Shown here in pieces: positions 22,005-33,169 of a stretch of 64,000 nucleotides of DNA. The notes beneath the pieces are model-generated. The model ran no database searches, was not told where the DNA came from, and saw only the letters and a program-made list of their open reading frames with translations. The number at the start of each line of letters is the position of its first letter. Position 1 is the first letter of the stretch. Source of the stretch: Trichomonas vaginalis G3 (lineage: Eukaryota; Parabasalia; Trichomonadida; Trichomonadidae); contig NC_067206.1 of the NCBI RefSeq assembly GCF_026262505.1, positions 17,939,319-18,003,318 of the forward strand, read 5' to 3'. The position numbers and the translations under genes are program-made.

Positions 22005-23545
22005 ACGGAAAGTGAGGTGAACCGAAAAAGTGACACTTATTTGGTCGGATAAATTCCCTATATATTTACTTGTCAAAAAAAATCAGACTTTTTTTGCTTT
22101 AAAAAATTTATAAGTTAATTATTGAGAACGAAGGTGAAAGGAAATGGATATCTCTTACCTTTCATTCCCTCGAGAAAGTTCAAAAACTTGGGTGCAATCA
22201 GTTCTGATTGCACCCAAGTTTTTGAACTTTGTATAAGGAATTGTTGGCTATGATGTACTGATTCATGATCAGTACATCATAGCCAACAATTCCTTCGCAA
22301 ACAGCGGGAAACTTTGTCTGAATAGTTTAACATTCAGACAAAGTTTCCCGCTGTCAGAGAGGGAATGGAAGGGTAAGAGGTATATATTCATAATGTATAC
22401 TCTTACCCTTCCATTCCCTCGAGAAAGTTCAAAAACTTGGGTGCAATCAGAACTGATTGCACCCAAGTTTTTGAACTTTGTATAAGGAATTGTTGGCTAT
22501 GATGTACTGATTCATGATCAGTACATCATAGCCAACAATTCCTTCGCAAACAGCGGGAAACTTTGTCTGAATAGTTTAACATTCAGACAAAGTTTCCGCT
22601 GTCAGAGAGGGAATGGAAGGGTAAGAGGTATATATTCATAATGTATACCTCTTACCTTTCATTCCCTCGAGAAAGTTCAAAAACTTGGGTGCAATCAGTT
22701 CTGATTGCACCAAGTTTTTGAACTTTGTATAAGGAATTGTTGGCTATGATGTACTGATCATGAATCAGTACATCATAGCCAACAATTCCTTCGCAAACAG
22801 CGGGAAACTTTGTCTGAATAGTTTAACATTCAGACAAAGTTTCCCGCTGTCAGAGAGGGAATGGAAGGGTAAGAGGTATATATTCATAATGTATACCTCT
22901 TACCCTTCCATTCCCTCGAGAAAGTTCAAAAACTTGGGTGCAATCAGAACTGATTGCACCCAAGTTTTTGAACTTTGTATAAGGAATTGTTGGCTATGAT
23001 GTACTGATTCATGATCAGTACATCATAGCCAACAATTCCTTCGCAAACAGCGGGAAACTTTGTCTGAATAGTTTAACATTCAGACAAAGTTTCCCGCTGT
23101 CAGAGAGGAATGGAAGGGTAAGAGGTATATATTCATAATGTATACCTCTTACCTTTCATTCCCTCGAGAAAGTTCAAAAACTTGGGTGCAATCAGAACTG
23201 ATTGCACCCAAGTTTTTGAACTTTGTATAAGGAATTGTTGGCTATGATGTACTGATCATGAATCAGTACATCATAGCCAACAATTCCTTCGCAAACAGCG
23301 GGAAACTTTGTCTGAATAGTTTTACATTCAGACAAAGATGATTTTTTTAAATAAGATATATATATATCAGATGATATAAGATGATTTTTTTAAATAAAAA
23401 ATAAAATTTAATTTTTTAATTGTTAAAATAAGAATAGTAAGCTTGACAAGTAATTTAAGTTTTTGCTTTGTAAAGTTATTTGGTTGGCAAATGCATTGTG
23501 TCACTTTTTGTTTGAGTTCACTTTCCGTAATTTGTCTTATGATAA
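22005..23545. mobile_element. Hairpin-array insert with TIR-like ends in the MULE gene
   Basis: The boundaries are imperfect inverted repeats: TTACGGAAAGTGAGGTGAAC then GAAAAAGTGACAC at about 22013-22036, against TTACGGAAAGTGAACTCAAA then AAAAGTGACAC read inversely from about 23537. Between them is little but the hairpin array. Since the transposase reading resumes on both sides, it behaves as an insertion of its own. I see no clear TSD, and part of the inverted end overlaps sequence that still reads as transposase. Confidence 0.55.
22120..23335. repeat. Tandem array of four hairpin modules, about 248 bp per unit
   Basis: The order b-a-d-c repeats almost five times. Module b: arms GTTCAAAAACTTGGGTGCAA, loop AA or TT. 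Module a: arms AAGGAATTGTTGGCTATGAT, loop TCATG or CATGA. Module d: arms CAGCGGGAAACTTTGTCTGA, loop near AGTTTAAC. Module c: arms GAGGGAATGGAAGGGTAAGA. Each palindrome is about 50-65 bp with near-perfect arms, joined by a few bases (GTATA, CGCAAA, TCAGA, CGA). The two MULE copies at 48 and 60 kb carry the same modules in reverse order. Confidence 0.93.
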
Positions 23546-23936
23546 TCGTTTCTTTGTTATTCGTATCAATTCCGAACTTATCAAAAAATGCTTTTTGAGC
23601 AAGAAATTGCTTTCCACCGTTTTTAATATAAAGTTCGATCCATTTTTGATAAAATTTACTCGCGTAATGTGAACCCATTTCAACTCCTATATGATGGCAA
23701 TGTTCTTCATTAACTTTGCTTATAGTAAACACTCCATTTTGTTCTTCAACCCTAAATTTTGCCTTGCATAGGGGATACGAACATGAATAAGTGACATATT
23801 GCTTTGGAGATCCCGTTCTTCTTCTGTATGGGACACCGCCCTTGACTTCCTGTTTAATACCAAAAGCAATAAGCTCCTCTAAGTCCACTGAAATCATAAA
23901 AATGAAGTGATTTTGAAAAGAGTTAACAAAATTCAA
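23507..23936 (-). pseudogene. MULE transposase, N-terminal zinc-finger part
   Basis: The frame from 23936 reads as the N-terminal part of a MULE transposase. It has a C-x4-C ... H-x-H-type finger (CSYPLCKAKF, then NEEHCHH), like the FLYWCH/WRKY-type fingers of MULEs. A helical region and IIRQITESELK follow, where the hairpin insert begins. The 58076-59755 protein has the same finger in the same place, followed without interruption by the catalytic domain. The codons near 23372-23506 continue open but belong to the insert. Confidence 0.75.
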
Positions 23937-24180
23937 ATCACATCAAAAACAAAAACACATAAAAATATTTTATTATACTCATTCGAAATTAAAAATAATA
24001 AAATTTATATATATTAATTTCATTAAATCAAGGTTAAAAATCTCACCGGAAAAATAACCTCAGTGTGATAAATTTATCACCGGAAAAATATACAATAAGG
24101 TTAATACCGAAAATATCGAAAAATTAACATTTAAGGTTAATTTAAGAGTATGCACTTTTGTCACCTACTCCTTTTTAGTG

Positions 24181-24780
24181 TATTTTTTTGAATGCTTTCA
24201 GAATTATATTTGCTACTAACCAGAATTGTTGTTAACTTTATTATACGATTTTAAAGTTTTAATGATATACTTTTCTGATAATTACAAAACGATATGAACT
24301 TTTTCTGATAATACGATTAATTTTTTTTAAAAAAATAGTTTTGGGATTCGGTTGTATTACTTCTCAATAACAAAGCAATTCACAAAGATTTTTTGAATCT
24401 AGAATGGCTGTTTATCCATTGTAGACTGCTCACAATATAGTTTTTCTGCATACTTGCCGAAATCAGAGATCTAACATCAAACAATCTCGATAACAAATAC
24501 CTCAATCCCACTTTACTGGTCAAAATTCTTGAAGTCTTACTTTACTTCACTAATTAATCATAATTTACCTTTAACTAAAAAATATTACATAAATCTAACA
24601 AAAAAACCTTTAGCAATAAAAATACATTTGCTCAAGCCTATCGGCAACTCAAATCTAAAAAACTTTTTATAACATTCTTATTACAATTTTTATTTTATTT
24701 TTATATTTATATTTTTTTAGTTCACTTTTTAAATAATGATCTTTAGATTGAACCAATAAAGCGATTTTCCATATAAATCG
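24181..24780. other. Non-coding left part of the ISL2-like element
   Basis: AT-rich DNA with no open frame of note between the MULE TSD and the AAATCGCGATTT-bearing terminus. Confidence 0.55.
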
Positions 24781-24974
24781 CGATTTTTCAAAAAAATCGC
24801 GACCACAATAAAATCGCAATTGATTAAAAAACGCGATTTTTCAAAAAAATTGCGATTTATATATTTAAATCGTGATTAAAAAAGTGGTTGCGGTTTTCCC
24901 TAATAAATCATTTACTCAAATATATCAAAAGTTTTATTTTTATATATAAAGAAAACTACTTTTAAAAAAATACC

Positions 24975-25771
24975 CTATATTTCGAATGGATGTGCAGCTA
25001 CACCAGCTGGAGCAACAATGGAAAGATTCCAGGAGAAAGAACCGCGTTTGTTTTCATCTTCTTTCCAATTGTAAGTTAAAGGATAAGGACGAAAGTCGTT
25101 GAGTGTTTCATATAGCTGTTCTCTTAAGTTTGGTTCACAGCAAATAATGAACTCGTCAATTGCTTGAAGAGATATCATAGTTGAAACATAAGGCAAATTC
25201 GACAAGAAAAAGTCAACCATTACTGTCGGGTTTTGAACTTTGTTTTCTAATGTTTCGACTGGTTTTATTATACTTTTGAAATATCTATCATAGTCATTGT
25301 TGTCTGTTAAGGACAAATTGTTTGGATAAGCTGCAATGAGTCTTCTATATCTTGCTTCTGTTGTTGAGAATGAGAAGACACCTTCTGGTTCTGTAGGAGT
25401 GTAAGTTTTTAGTTGAACTTTGCGTGTGTTTGGTGTCTGATTTGAGTCTGATTGGACTGAAACAACTTGAGCTTCTGTAGTTTGTTGTGTTATTGTTTGT
25501 TCTGAAGGTGCTCTGATGTTTGTTCGACTTCTGCAGTTTCTTTTGGTTGAATTTGAGCTTCAATTTGTGTCTGATTGGAGTCTGATTGGACTGAAACCTG
25601 TGTAACCTCTTTGGACATACTAGTAAAGTATGAGGATATAAGTGTTTGACCTTTAAAGAGCTTTTGTAAAGAATTGTCAGTCATGCTACTACTATGGTCT
25701 TGCATTAGACAAAAATGAACTGACCAGAAGTTTGTGGAAAATGAATATTGAATAAAAACCGTTTTCGTCAA
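24975..25771 (-). pseudogene. Unassigned Maverick B gene(s), left end
   Basis: Leftward reading with a T/Q/S-rich N-terminal part (QPKETAEVEQT) and a more compact C-terminal part (NLPYVSTMISLQAIDEFIICC, PAGVAAHPFEI). It is broken. It diverges from the neighbouring long gene at 26117 across a ~400 bp intergenic region. No family recognised. Confidence 0.45.
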
Positions 25772-26176
25772 CGGAGACCCCTCTATTTTTTTATTTTATT
25801 TAATAGTTACCGTTGGAAAACCGTTCCATCTCAAATATTGAATGAACTATAAACGTTTTTTTGTTTTCTATATATACTTTTTTGTCCAACGGGAAAACTT
25901 TTTACACAACGGTTTTTGAGAGTCGTCGCCGTTGACTTTTTGGTAGAGCACTCAAAATAGTATAACTTTGTCTGGACAAGTAAGGGTCTATCCTCGCTAC
26001 AGGAAAAGTTACAGGCGTTCCAAGGAAGTATACTTTGAGAAGCCTTTTCCCCCTTATAGAATGAGATAAGACGGTTATTTTACAAAACTGACAACACTTT
26101 GACCGAATAGTTTTTTGTGCTGAACAAAAAGTGTCATATAAACATCTGTCAAAAACCGTTTTTTACTTCACTTAAA

Positions 26177-29100
26177 ATGCCACGTAAGCTACGTAAGAAT
26201 ATACGTAAGAGGAAGAGAGCATTGAAACATCCAATAGTAAAACTGACACCACAACAACAGTTGCAACAACAAATGATGAATGACCCCACTATGTTGCAAC
26301 AAATGTCAAGCAACCCTATGCTTTTAAACCGAGTTATTGGTGCACAGAGTGGAGGTTTAAGAGCGGCACTTTTAGCGAAAATGGCAGGCTATGGTGGAGC
26401 TGCAGACGGAACAGCTTATAACCCTCAAAGTCAAATGAATTTGAGTTCACTCAAAAATCAAATAACAGATGTCAAAAAAGTCAACCATAGACATACAGAA
26501 ACAAATAAGTGAAAACGAAAAGAAACTAGAATATGACAGACACACAAAGAAACTCAATGAGTTAAACGTAGAGAAAAAAGAAGAAAGAAGAACAACTGAA
26601 AGAACTAAGTACAGAGGGATATGCGAAAAAAGTGTCAGAAAAAGCAGCAGAAGTAGCAAAAATGGAACAAGATGTTATAAATTTGAAAAACCATACTACT
26701 CAATATAAAGTACTGAAAGATGAAGAGATAAAACAAAAAGCCCTGAAGACATATATGGATAGCGATGAGTATAAAAAAGAAGTTGAAGCAAATGTAAAGG
26801 CGGAAAAAACTTTTACAGTTGCAAAACCAAACCGTACAGTATGAAAACTTAGCACAAGAAAGTAAAAATAACGACGCAGCCATGCAAAAGGCAATGAAAA
26901 GCGCAGAATATATAAAAGCTAATAATGACTGGTTAGATGCCCAAGCCAACGCTAAAGCAGCCCAACTTATAGGGTCAATAAGGACAAAAATACAAGCGGA
27001 TGAAGACAGTTCAAATGAAGCTTTAATGAATGCTGACTTTAAGAATGCCTTCGAAGCTCTTCATAGTAAGGTGAAACTAGTGAACGACTTCTCATCTGGA
27101 AAGAAACTGAAGTCTGAAGGTTTCGACAAAGAGTTAAGAGAAGTAGCACAAAATATGACGAAAATAACAGATGCAGCAACGAGACAGGCAGTTCAAAGTG
27201 CCTATGACGCCGTTAGAGCAACTGTTGTGGAAAGTCAAGAAAAAGAGTTACAACAGACCAAAACAGACCTAGTAAATGCTTTCTTAAAAACGAAAAGTCA
27301 GGTAGGACATTATGCTGCAGATGGAACATATGTGCCAGCTGGTGGAACTTATATACCAGTTGGTGGAACTTATATACTAGCTAGTGGAACTTATATACCA
27401 CCAAACCCTCCAAGAGAAGCACCTGCACCAGGACTACCTAAAACATTTACATCGTCACATGGACACAGACACAGGCATGCACCAAAACCAACACAACAAC
27501 AACCACAACCAGCACAACAACAACAACCAACAATTCAAAATCCAGCACCACAACCAACAGTTCAAAACACTGCACCACAACCAACAGTTCAAAACACTGC
27601 ACAGCAACAACCACAAACAGAGCAAGGACATAAAAGAAGTAGAGAACAAGGAAACCAAGAATTCTTAAAAATGCTTAAGGAAAATTATGGTTACCCAGAT
27701 ACTCTTGACTTTAGTGACAGATATAAAGAAGCTATTAGAAAGTTCAAGGAAGGAAATACTGACCCGAACCTATTTAGCTTTATGGTTCAGCACCAAATGG
27801 GATATAATTTCAAACCTGGAAAATACAAGCTCGCTAAGGGATATGATTTAATAGCATATCATCCAAATGACATGAATGAATTTACTCCGAGATATTTTAT
27901 GTCAGAGATAAATGATAATTCAACTATCTTCATGAAACGCGTAAAAAATAGAGACGGAACGAAAGAAGAAAGGGTTATGAATGCGGATGACTTAAATAGG
28001 GAACTTGTTAAAAACGGTCTCGGAATATATGAAATGCCAGCAGATGAGGTACAAGAAACTCCACAGGAAGAAGTTCAGATACAACCAGACATGGAAGAAA
28101 TAGTTCAGCAACAACAGCTAGAAGAGCCTGAAGGAAACGAACAAGTCCCTCCTTTGGAAACTAACTTCACAGAACTAGATGAAGATTTGGAACAGCCGAA
28201 AAATCTTGACCCTCAACAAGAGTATGCGGAGAATATGGAATCTTTCCAAGAGTCTAAGAAAAATTCGGCTGACAGAGTAGAAGAATATCGAAAAATGTTT
28301 GCCGACATACAAAAGACTCCAACACCAGATGAAAATATTCAGCATAGAATGGAAGTACTGAAAGATAATGTACGCAAATACAATAACCCTTTTTACTTAC
28401 GACCATATAACGTTCAATCTTTGGCTGAACTCGGTGAAAATAAAAGGTTAAATTTCAACAAAACATATAGAAATGAAACATTGTTTAAAGTTCATTCAGA
28501 ACCTAACCAATATGGAAACAAACCTACTTTTGTTTCTGCAGACTATGGAACTACAATGAGATGGGGTCATAAAGCTAATCCGGATAGGTGGTTCATAAAC
28601 TTACAACCTCAATTCCAAGAAGTTGTAGACGCAATGGAAGTGAATGGTGAACCAGATATAGCTGGTATTTTCAGCGCGGCTTTAATGCCATTGAAAGATA
28701 TGAAACATGCAGATATTTTGAACCAGTATGAAATGAACATGGCTGATGGAAATATAACACCTGACGTTCTAGAACATTTATCTCAAAGAACTACACAGAA
28801 CCATAAAGATGGTATATTTGGTGAAGAGTTTAGAAAGAAAGTTAGGGAGAGAGAAGGAAGAGAACCTATTGTACATGACCTTGCAAACGAAAGTTTGCAA
28901 AATGTCATAAAAACTTACTTTGCAGACAATGAACTGAGAAGGGATGAAATTTAAGAAAACTCAAATGGACAGTACCAAATGAAATGTTAGTATTGAAAAA
29001 CATGTTCCTTGACAAAATAAAACCAACTACAGAAATAAATGACGCAAGACTGAAACAGTGGGTAAAAGCTTTCCCATTCACAAAAGATATTATTGGTAAC

Positions 29101-29536
29101 TGGAAAGAAAACCAGAATGGCTACAAAAACATATATTTGGAAACGAGCTTATTCCATATGGACAAGCTCTGTTTGAAGAGCTTGAACCGGAAACTCAGGA
29201 AAGAGTCATGCAAACAATACGCGAAGACTCAAATACAAACTATGACAAAATCTTTCTAGGATATAGGTTACCTGAGATGGGCGACCAGAGCCAAAGGCAA
29301 AAAGGACATGGGAAATTTACAACATACTAGGTGAACATGAGGCAAAGATGCAACAACTTGAAGCAGAGGGCAAGTTACAAAAGCGACACCAAAGAAGAAG
29401 AGTAGAACAAAGTGAAAGTAGTGAAGAAGTAACTTCATCTAGTGAAAGTAGTGGCAATGAAGGAAAAAGAAGAGTTAAAAACTCAGTCAGGAAGAAAGTA
29501 AAGCTTGGTACGAGTGGGTTCTATTATGATATATAA
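26177..29536 (+). pseudogene. Long coiled-coil, Q/P-rich Maverick protein, broken copy
   Basis: This is the Maverick B counterpart of the open gene at 936-4262, with the same basic N-terminus, coiled coil, P/Q repeat segment (fewer repeat units here) and C-terminal domain. It is broken in several places. The probable start is the ATG at 26177, preceded by the TTTTTTAC motif. An extra Q/S-rich segment near 29350-29480 is absent from copy A. Confidence 0.8.
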
Positions 29537-29546
29537 ATCCAACTAT

Positions 29547-31072
29547 TCTATATTTTTACCCATATGAAATGTACGCCGCTCAGAATATAACGCCAACAGT
29601 TTTGGATGCCATGAACGGAAATGTTTCCGAATGGTATAACGAATGCGACAATGCCATTAGAAGGTCAGAAATAGTTCCTGGAACTTACGAATATACAACT
29701 GCTGTTTCTTATGGAAACGTAGGTGAGTTTGGTGAAGGTTCTTCACAACAGTAGATATTGCTTGCGACAGGTTTCATATTATTTCTATTGACAACTCATT
29801 CTTATACGTGGAACAAGACATTGAAATAAAACCTTCTGCCAAGTTGTCTGACAAGAAAGGTTGCAATGGAATTTTCTATGTCGGATACCAATATGCTCCA
29901 GAAGTTTTCATGGGATATAAGATATATTCTAACTCTGACTTAGTTTCAAACAGTAACATGGGCAAACTATGAATGGTTCGCTTTGAGAAACTCAGTACAA
30001 CCAAAGCTAGAGAACAAACAGACCAGTATGCAACTATTGAGAAAATAAGAAGACTTGACCTAACGTTCCAGGAGTTTATGTTAACCTTTTCTGGTTCAGA
30101 TGGAACTGCTGCCACTAAAGTAAAACTGAAACTTAGAGTTCCTTTGTCATCTTTCCTCATCTTCAGGTTTTTAAGATACTTGCCAAACTGGGAGGAAAAA
30201 TTTCTATTGAACTTACTCCAAGCAAAAAATAACTTAGTCATTGCACCAACACAAGACCCATTCACTCTTACAGACGTAACGGAACAAATAAAACGTCATT
30301 CGCCGACTTTTGCAAAGACAAAGTTGACTTAGACTTTGGTTTCTCAAACTTCAACAATGAAGTAAACTATTATTTCAATGCTGCTGGAACTGCTTGGGAC
30401 CCAGTTAAGTTCACATGCGAAAAATTTGAATGCAAGAGAATAGAAAAGCAGACTTGCAGTCTATATGTTGGACCCAGATATTTCAAATGCTTTAGCTGCC
30501 AAATATATTGCAGTTCCACTTATGTTCCTATACACCAAATATCTGTCAAAGACTTTGCAGGTGAAGTTGGAAACCAAAGTGCTGACCCAGGTGCAAGAAC
30601 AGATATTGCTTTAACAACTGCAATGAAACATGCAGATACTATGTTGACTGTTCAGACGAACTATAAATGACTATTCTTGTTTCTACAACCCTGGTATTAA
30701 ATATCATATAAACATAGATGGCAAATATTATCCAAGAGAAGAATATTCTACAGTTGAGGATATGAGGTCATACAACTTGACATTAGATGCTATGAACTTT
30801 AACAACAATTCACAACAACCATTAACCCTGAAATGCAAAGTTCTATTATGCCATATGTGAAAGTATGGACTCATACAGGAGGTCAAAAAACTCAATATAC
30901 AAATGGAGACCGTTCAAACTTTTGGCTTGGCATTCCATTTGCTGACTCAGAAGACTTTATGGGTGGTATTTCAACTGTTGGTACTGTACAAATACAATAT
31001 ACTGGTGACAGAGACGGTCCAGATGAATTGAGAGCAAAGAAGTTTACAAAACCAATAGCACTTTTCACGTAA
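29547..31072 (+). pseudogene. Major capsid-like protein, broken
   Basis: Capsid-type gene following the long coiled-coil gene, as in Maverick A. The segments include YAAQNITPTVLDAMNGNVSE near the start, the strand-rich region with VPLSSFLIFRFLRYLP, and a C-terminal segment with FWLGIPFADSEDFMGG. The two beta-rich halves fit the double-jelly-roll capsid proteins known from Polintons. It has several breaks. Identification by pattern and position, not by alignment. Confidence 0.5.
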
Positions 31073-31079
31073 GATGCTC

Positions 31080-31483
31080 TTTTGAAGATTCGTTCGATGA
31101 AACCTGCTGGGGCTCCTCAGATTGGCATAACGACAGCTTCCATCGAGCAGATTTTGGCAGCAGGTCAGTAAGTTGTTCTTGAACTGACTTCTCTCCGTCA
31201 AATATTGACAGTACGCCAGTTTTGAATAATATTGTATTATAAACTTTCCTTTAGTAATATCGGTCAGTTTTGAAGTTATATTTTTGTCTGCTTCAAGAAC
31301 TTTCACCATCTCGGTTATACCAACTTTCTTTGCTTTATGAAAATATTTAGGTTCAGCAAAGACTGCTATTCTATAACATTTTCCATTGTTTGTGTAAAGA
31401 ACTATTCTGTCAATGTATTTGTATTGTTTGTGAGTATAAACCTTGTTTTGCTTCAATTCAATAAGATATCCGAATACGTCCAT
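31080..31483 (-). CDS. Unknown small Maverick gene
   Basis: A leftward open frame starts at 31483 (MDVFGYLIELKQNKVYTHKQ) and remains open to 30971, although the last part overlaps the capsid-like gene. The start region shares a divergent upstream area with the gene beginning at 31502. It has mixed alpha/beta composition and no recognised motif. Overlap with the neighbouring gene end suggests the true stop lies earlier or that the gene is altered. Confidence 0.4.
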
Positions 31484-31501
31484 CTTTTTATTCTAAGTAA
31501 A

Positions 31502-31995
31502 ATGTCATTTCCGAAAAAATAGAAGCGTAAGTGTTTCAAAAGGTTAATGGCGGTGGCAGATGTGAAGTTAAATTCACCAACTCAAACAAAAGTCAAGTGT
31601 TGTTGTCAATGTAAAACAGAGATTGAAGTGGGGAAACCATACGAAACGAAGATGGTATAAAATTGTCCTGTAAAAGAACCAACATATCCTGAAGTTAGCA
31701 GAGACTTAAGTTCTGTTGCAGATATTCGAAACGACTACCAACAACTGAAAGACAAACTTCAAACTCAGGAGAAGATTGTCAAGCTTTAAGTTATAATGTT
31801 AAACTTGTCGAACACAACCCTGTAAAGTGAACTCATATGTCATTGCACCTCATGAAGTTTTGAAAGAACTATTGAAACTTTTGACAGAGGCAGACGATAT
31901 AAACATCAAAGAAATAGAACCCGACATTAGTTGCTGTGGTGTTTCATATAATGCCATTGACAAGATATACGTTATGAAGGAGGTGAAACGTTGAA
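31502..31995 (+). pseudogene. Small Maverick gene(s) with a cysteine cluster
   Basis: Rightward short frames contain KCCCQCK, a possible metal-binding cluster, and later a segment EIEPDISCCGVSYNAID. They are broken. The first ATG (31502) has TTTTTATTCTAAG 11 nt upstream. Function unknown. Confidence 0.35.
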
Positions 31996-32070
31996 CTTAA
32001 AATATAGTTTCCCAGACGTATAAAATATTTGACCCACAACATTTCATTAAAATTTATTGCTAAGTAAAAT

Positions 32071-32298
32071 GTCAAAACTTCTTGAAAGATGTTTGAAGAA
32101 AATAATATAGACTTTATTTCATGTAAAGGACTTTACACACTTTTGAACGATATGAAAGACCCTGTTTTGTTTGTTCGTGTAGACAAAGGAAAGTTCTATG
32201 TCTTTACAAAATATTTGAACTTCTTAGACAGAGAACTTCAAGAAACGCCATGTGAAAGTTTAGATGAAGTTCTTCTCCACTTTCAGAAAAACTTTTAA
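32071..32298 (+). CDS. Small Maverick gene, unknown
   Basis: Short rightward gene; the frame from 32089 encodes 69 residues (EENNIDFISCKGLYTLLNDM ... LLHFQKNF), and a nearby ATG at 32071 has TTTATTG before it. No recognised domain. It lies just before a capsid-type gene at 32326. Confidence 0.4.
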
Positions 32299-32325
32299 AT
32301 ATATATAAATGGCAGAAGACATAAT

Positions 32326-33107
32326 ATGGTTTATACTATTACGACTAAAAACCCTGAGTCATATAATTCTATAACAACAAACTTACAAAGTCCTCAAGGA
32401 CGATATTGTAAACTAACCTTAAACACAATGACGACTAAAGCCTGTTTTGCTCTTTTGACACCAGAAGACTTTATTGTTGTGAATGGTAAAAAATACTCCT
32501 TTGAAGATACTTACTCAGATATACCACCAACAGGTTTTGTTGACTTATTTAATACTTTAAGGACGGGTGTAACATGTGCTGCAACTAGAGCAGGTTTCAT
32601 TATGTTTGGATGTCCGACTGAGTTTACTATAAACGATATGAGCTATAATACAAAACTTATTTCTGGTTTTTACTACCAACAGTTTCCTATAACAGGAAAA
32701 GGTGTCATACAAGGAATGTCTATTCCATTGACATTAAGCACACCAATCTTATATATTGTTTCAAACTTAGGTTCAAAGTGTTATTCGAATGTCGACAGAA
32801 ACTATTATGACCAAAAGATACTTATGCGTATAAACAATACTTTCTCTGCTGGTTTGCCTATTGTTCATTCGAATGCAAATTTTCAACCTTAGTGAACTCA
32901 AACACTTTGGCAAGTATAACGTTGACATTAGTTGACGCAAACTTTGTTCCTGTAAAACTTTTATGTCCTATGTATTTGTCAATGACGGCAGAAGTTTCGA
33001 ATTGGAAGATGCAACTGGTGAAAGTATTGTATTACAAGAACAACTTCAAACAACAAATAGCTCAAGAACAACAAATGCAACAAATGCAACAACAAAGTCA
33101 AGAATAA
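32326..33107 (+). pseudogene. Possible minor capsid (penton-like) protein
   Basis: The main open part encodes 188 residues dominated by beta-strand patterns with many aromatics and threonines (CKLTLNTMTTKACFALL, GFYYQQFPITGKG). A following short frame has ASITLTLVDANFVPVKLL and a Q-rich tail. The pattern is compatible with a single jelly-roll penton-type protein, which Polintons are known to carry, but I saw no diagnostic motif. Broken at least once. Confidence 0.35.
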
Positions 33108-33169
33108 AAAAATTATTTTTTTATTTTTATAAAAATGTACAGAATAGATGTTTAGATTTTTAATGACTT

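Larger units (their letters stand above)
20435..24170 (-). mobile_element. MULE transposon (GACAAA family), 10 bp TSD
   Basis: TSD CTTTTTAGTG at 20425-20434 and 24171-24180. The ends are GAGATTGGGACAAAGTTGC and, inverted, GAGTAGGTGACAAAAGTGC. The element holds a MULE transposase in two parts (20868-22004 and 23507-23936), separated by about 1.5 kb of hairpin array. The TSD length is normal for MULEs. The MITEs at 16054 and 53490 share its end type. It inserted into the non-coding left half of the ISL2-like element. Confidence 0.88.
16977..24900 (-). mobile_element. ISL2/Harbinger-like transposon with two nested elements, 5 bp TSD
   Basis: The TIRs begin GGGAAAACCGCAACCACTTT and remain complementary for about 50 bp. 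The 5 bp TSD TAATA lies at 16972-16976 and 24901-24905. The ends carry repeated AAATCGCGATTT motifs in both orientations, likely transposase sites. The element's own gene is the DDE transposase at 18541-19959. A MITE (17216-17791) and a whole MULE (20435-24170) lie inside, so the original element was about 3.6 kb. It sits at the left edge of recognisable Maverick B sequence. The 5 bp TSD is longer than the 2-3 bp usual for Harbinger/ISL2 relatives. Confidence 0.85.
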
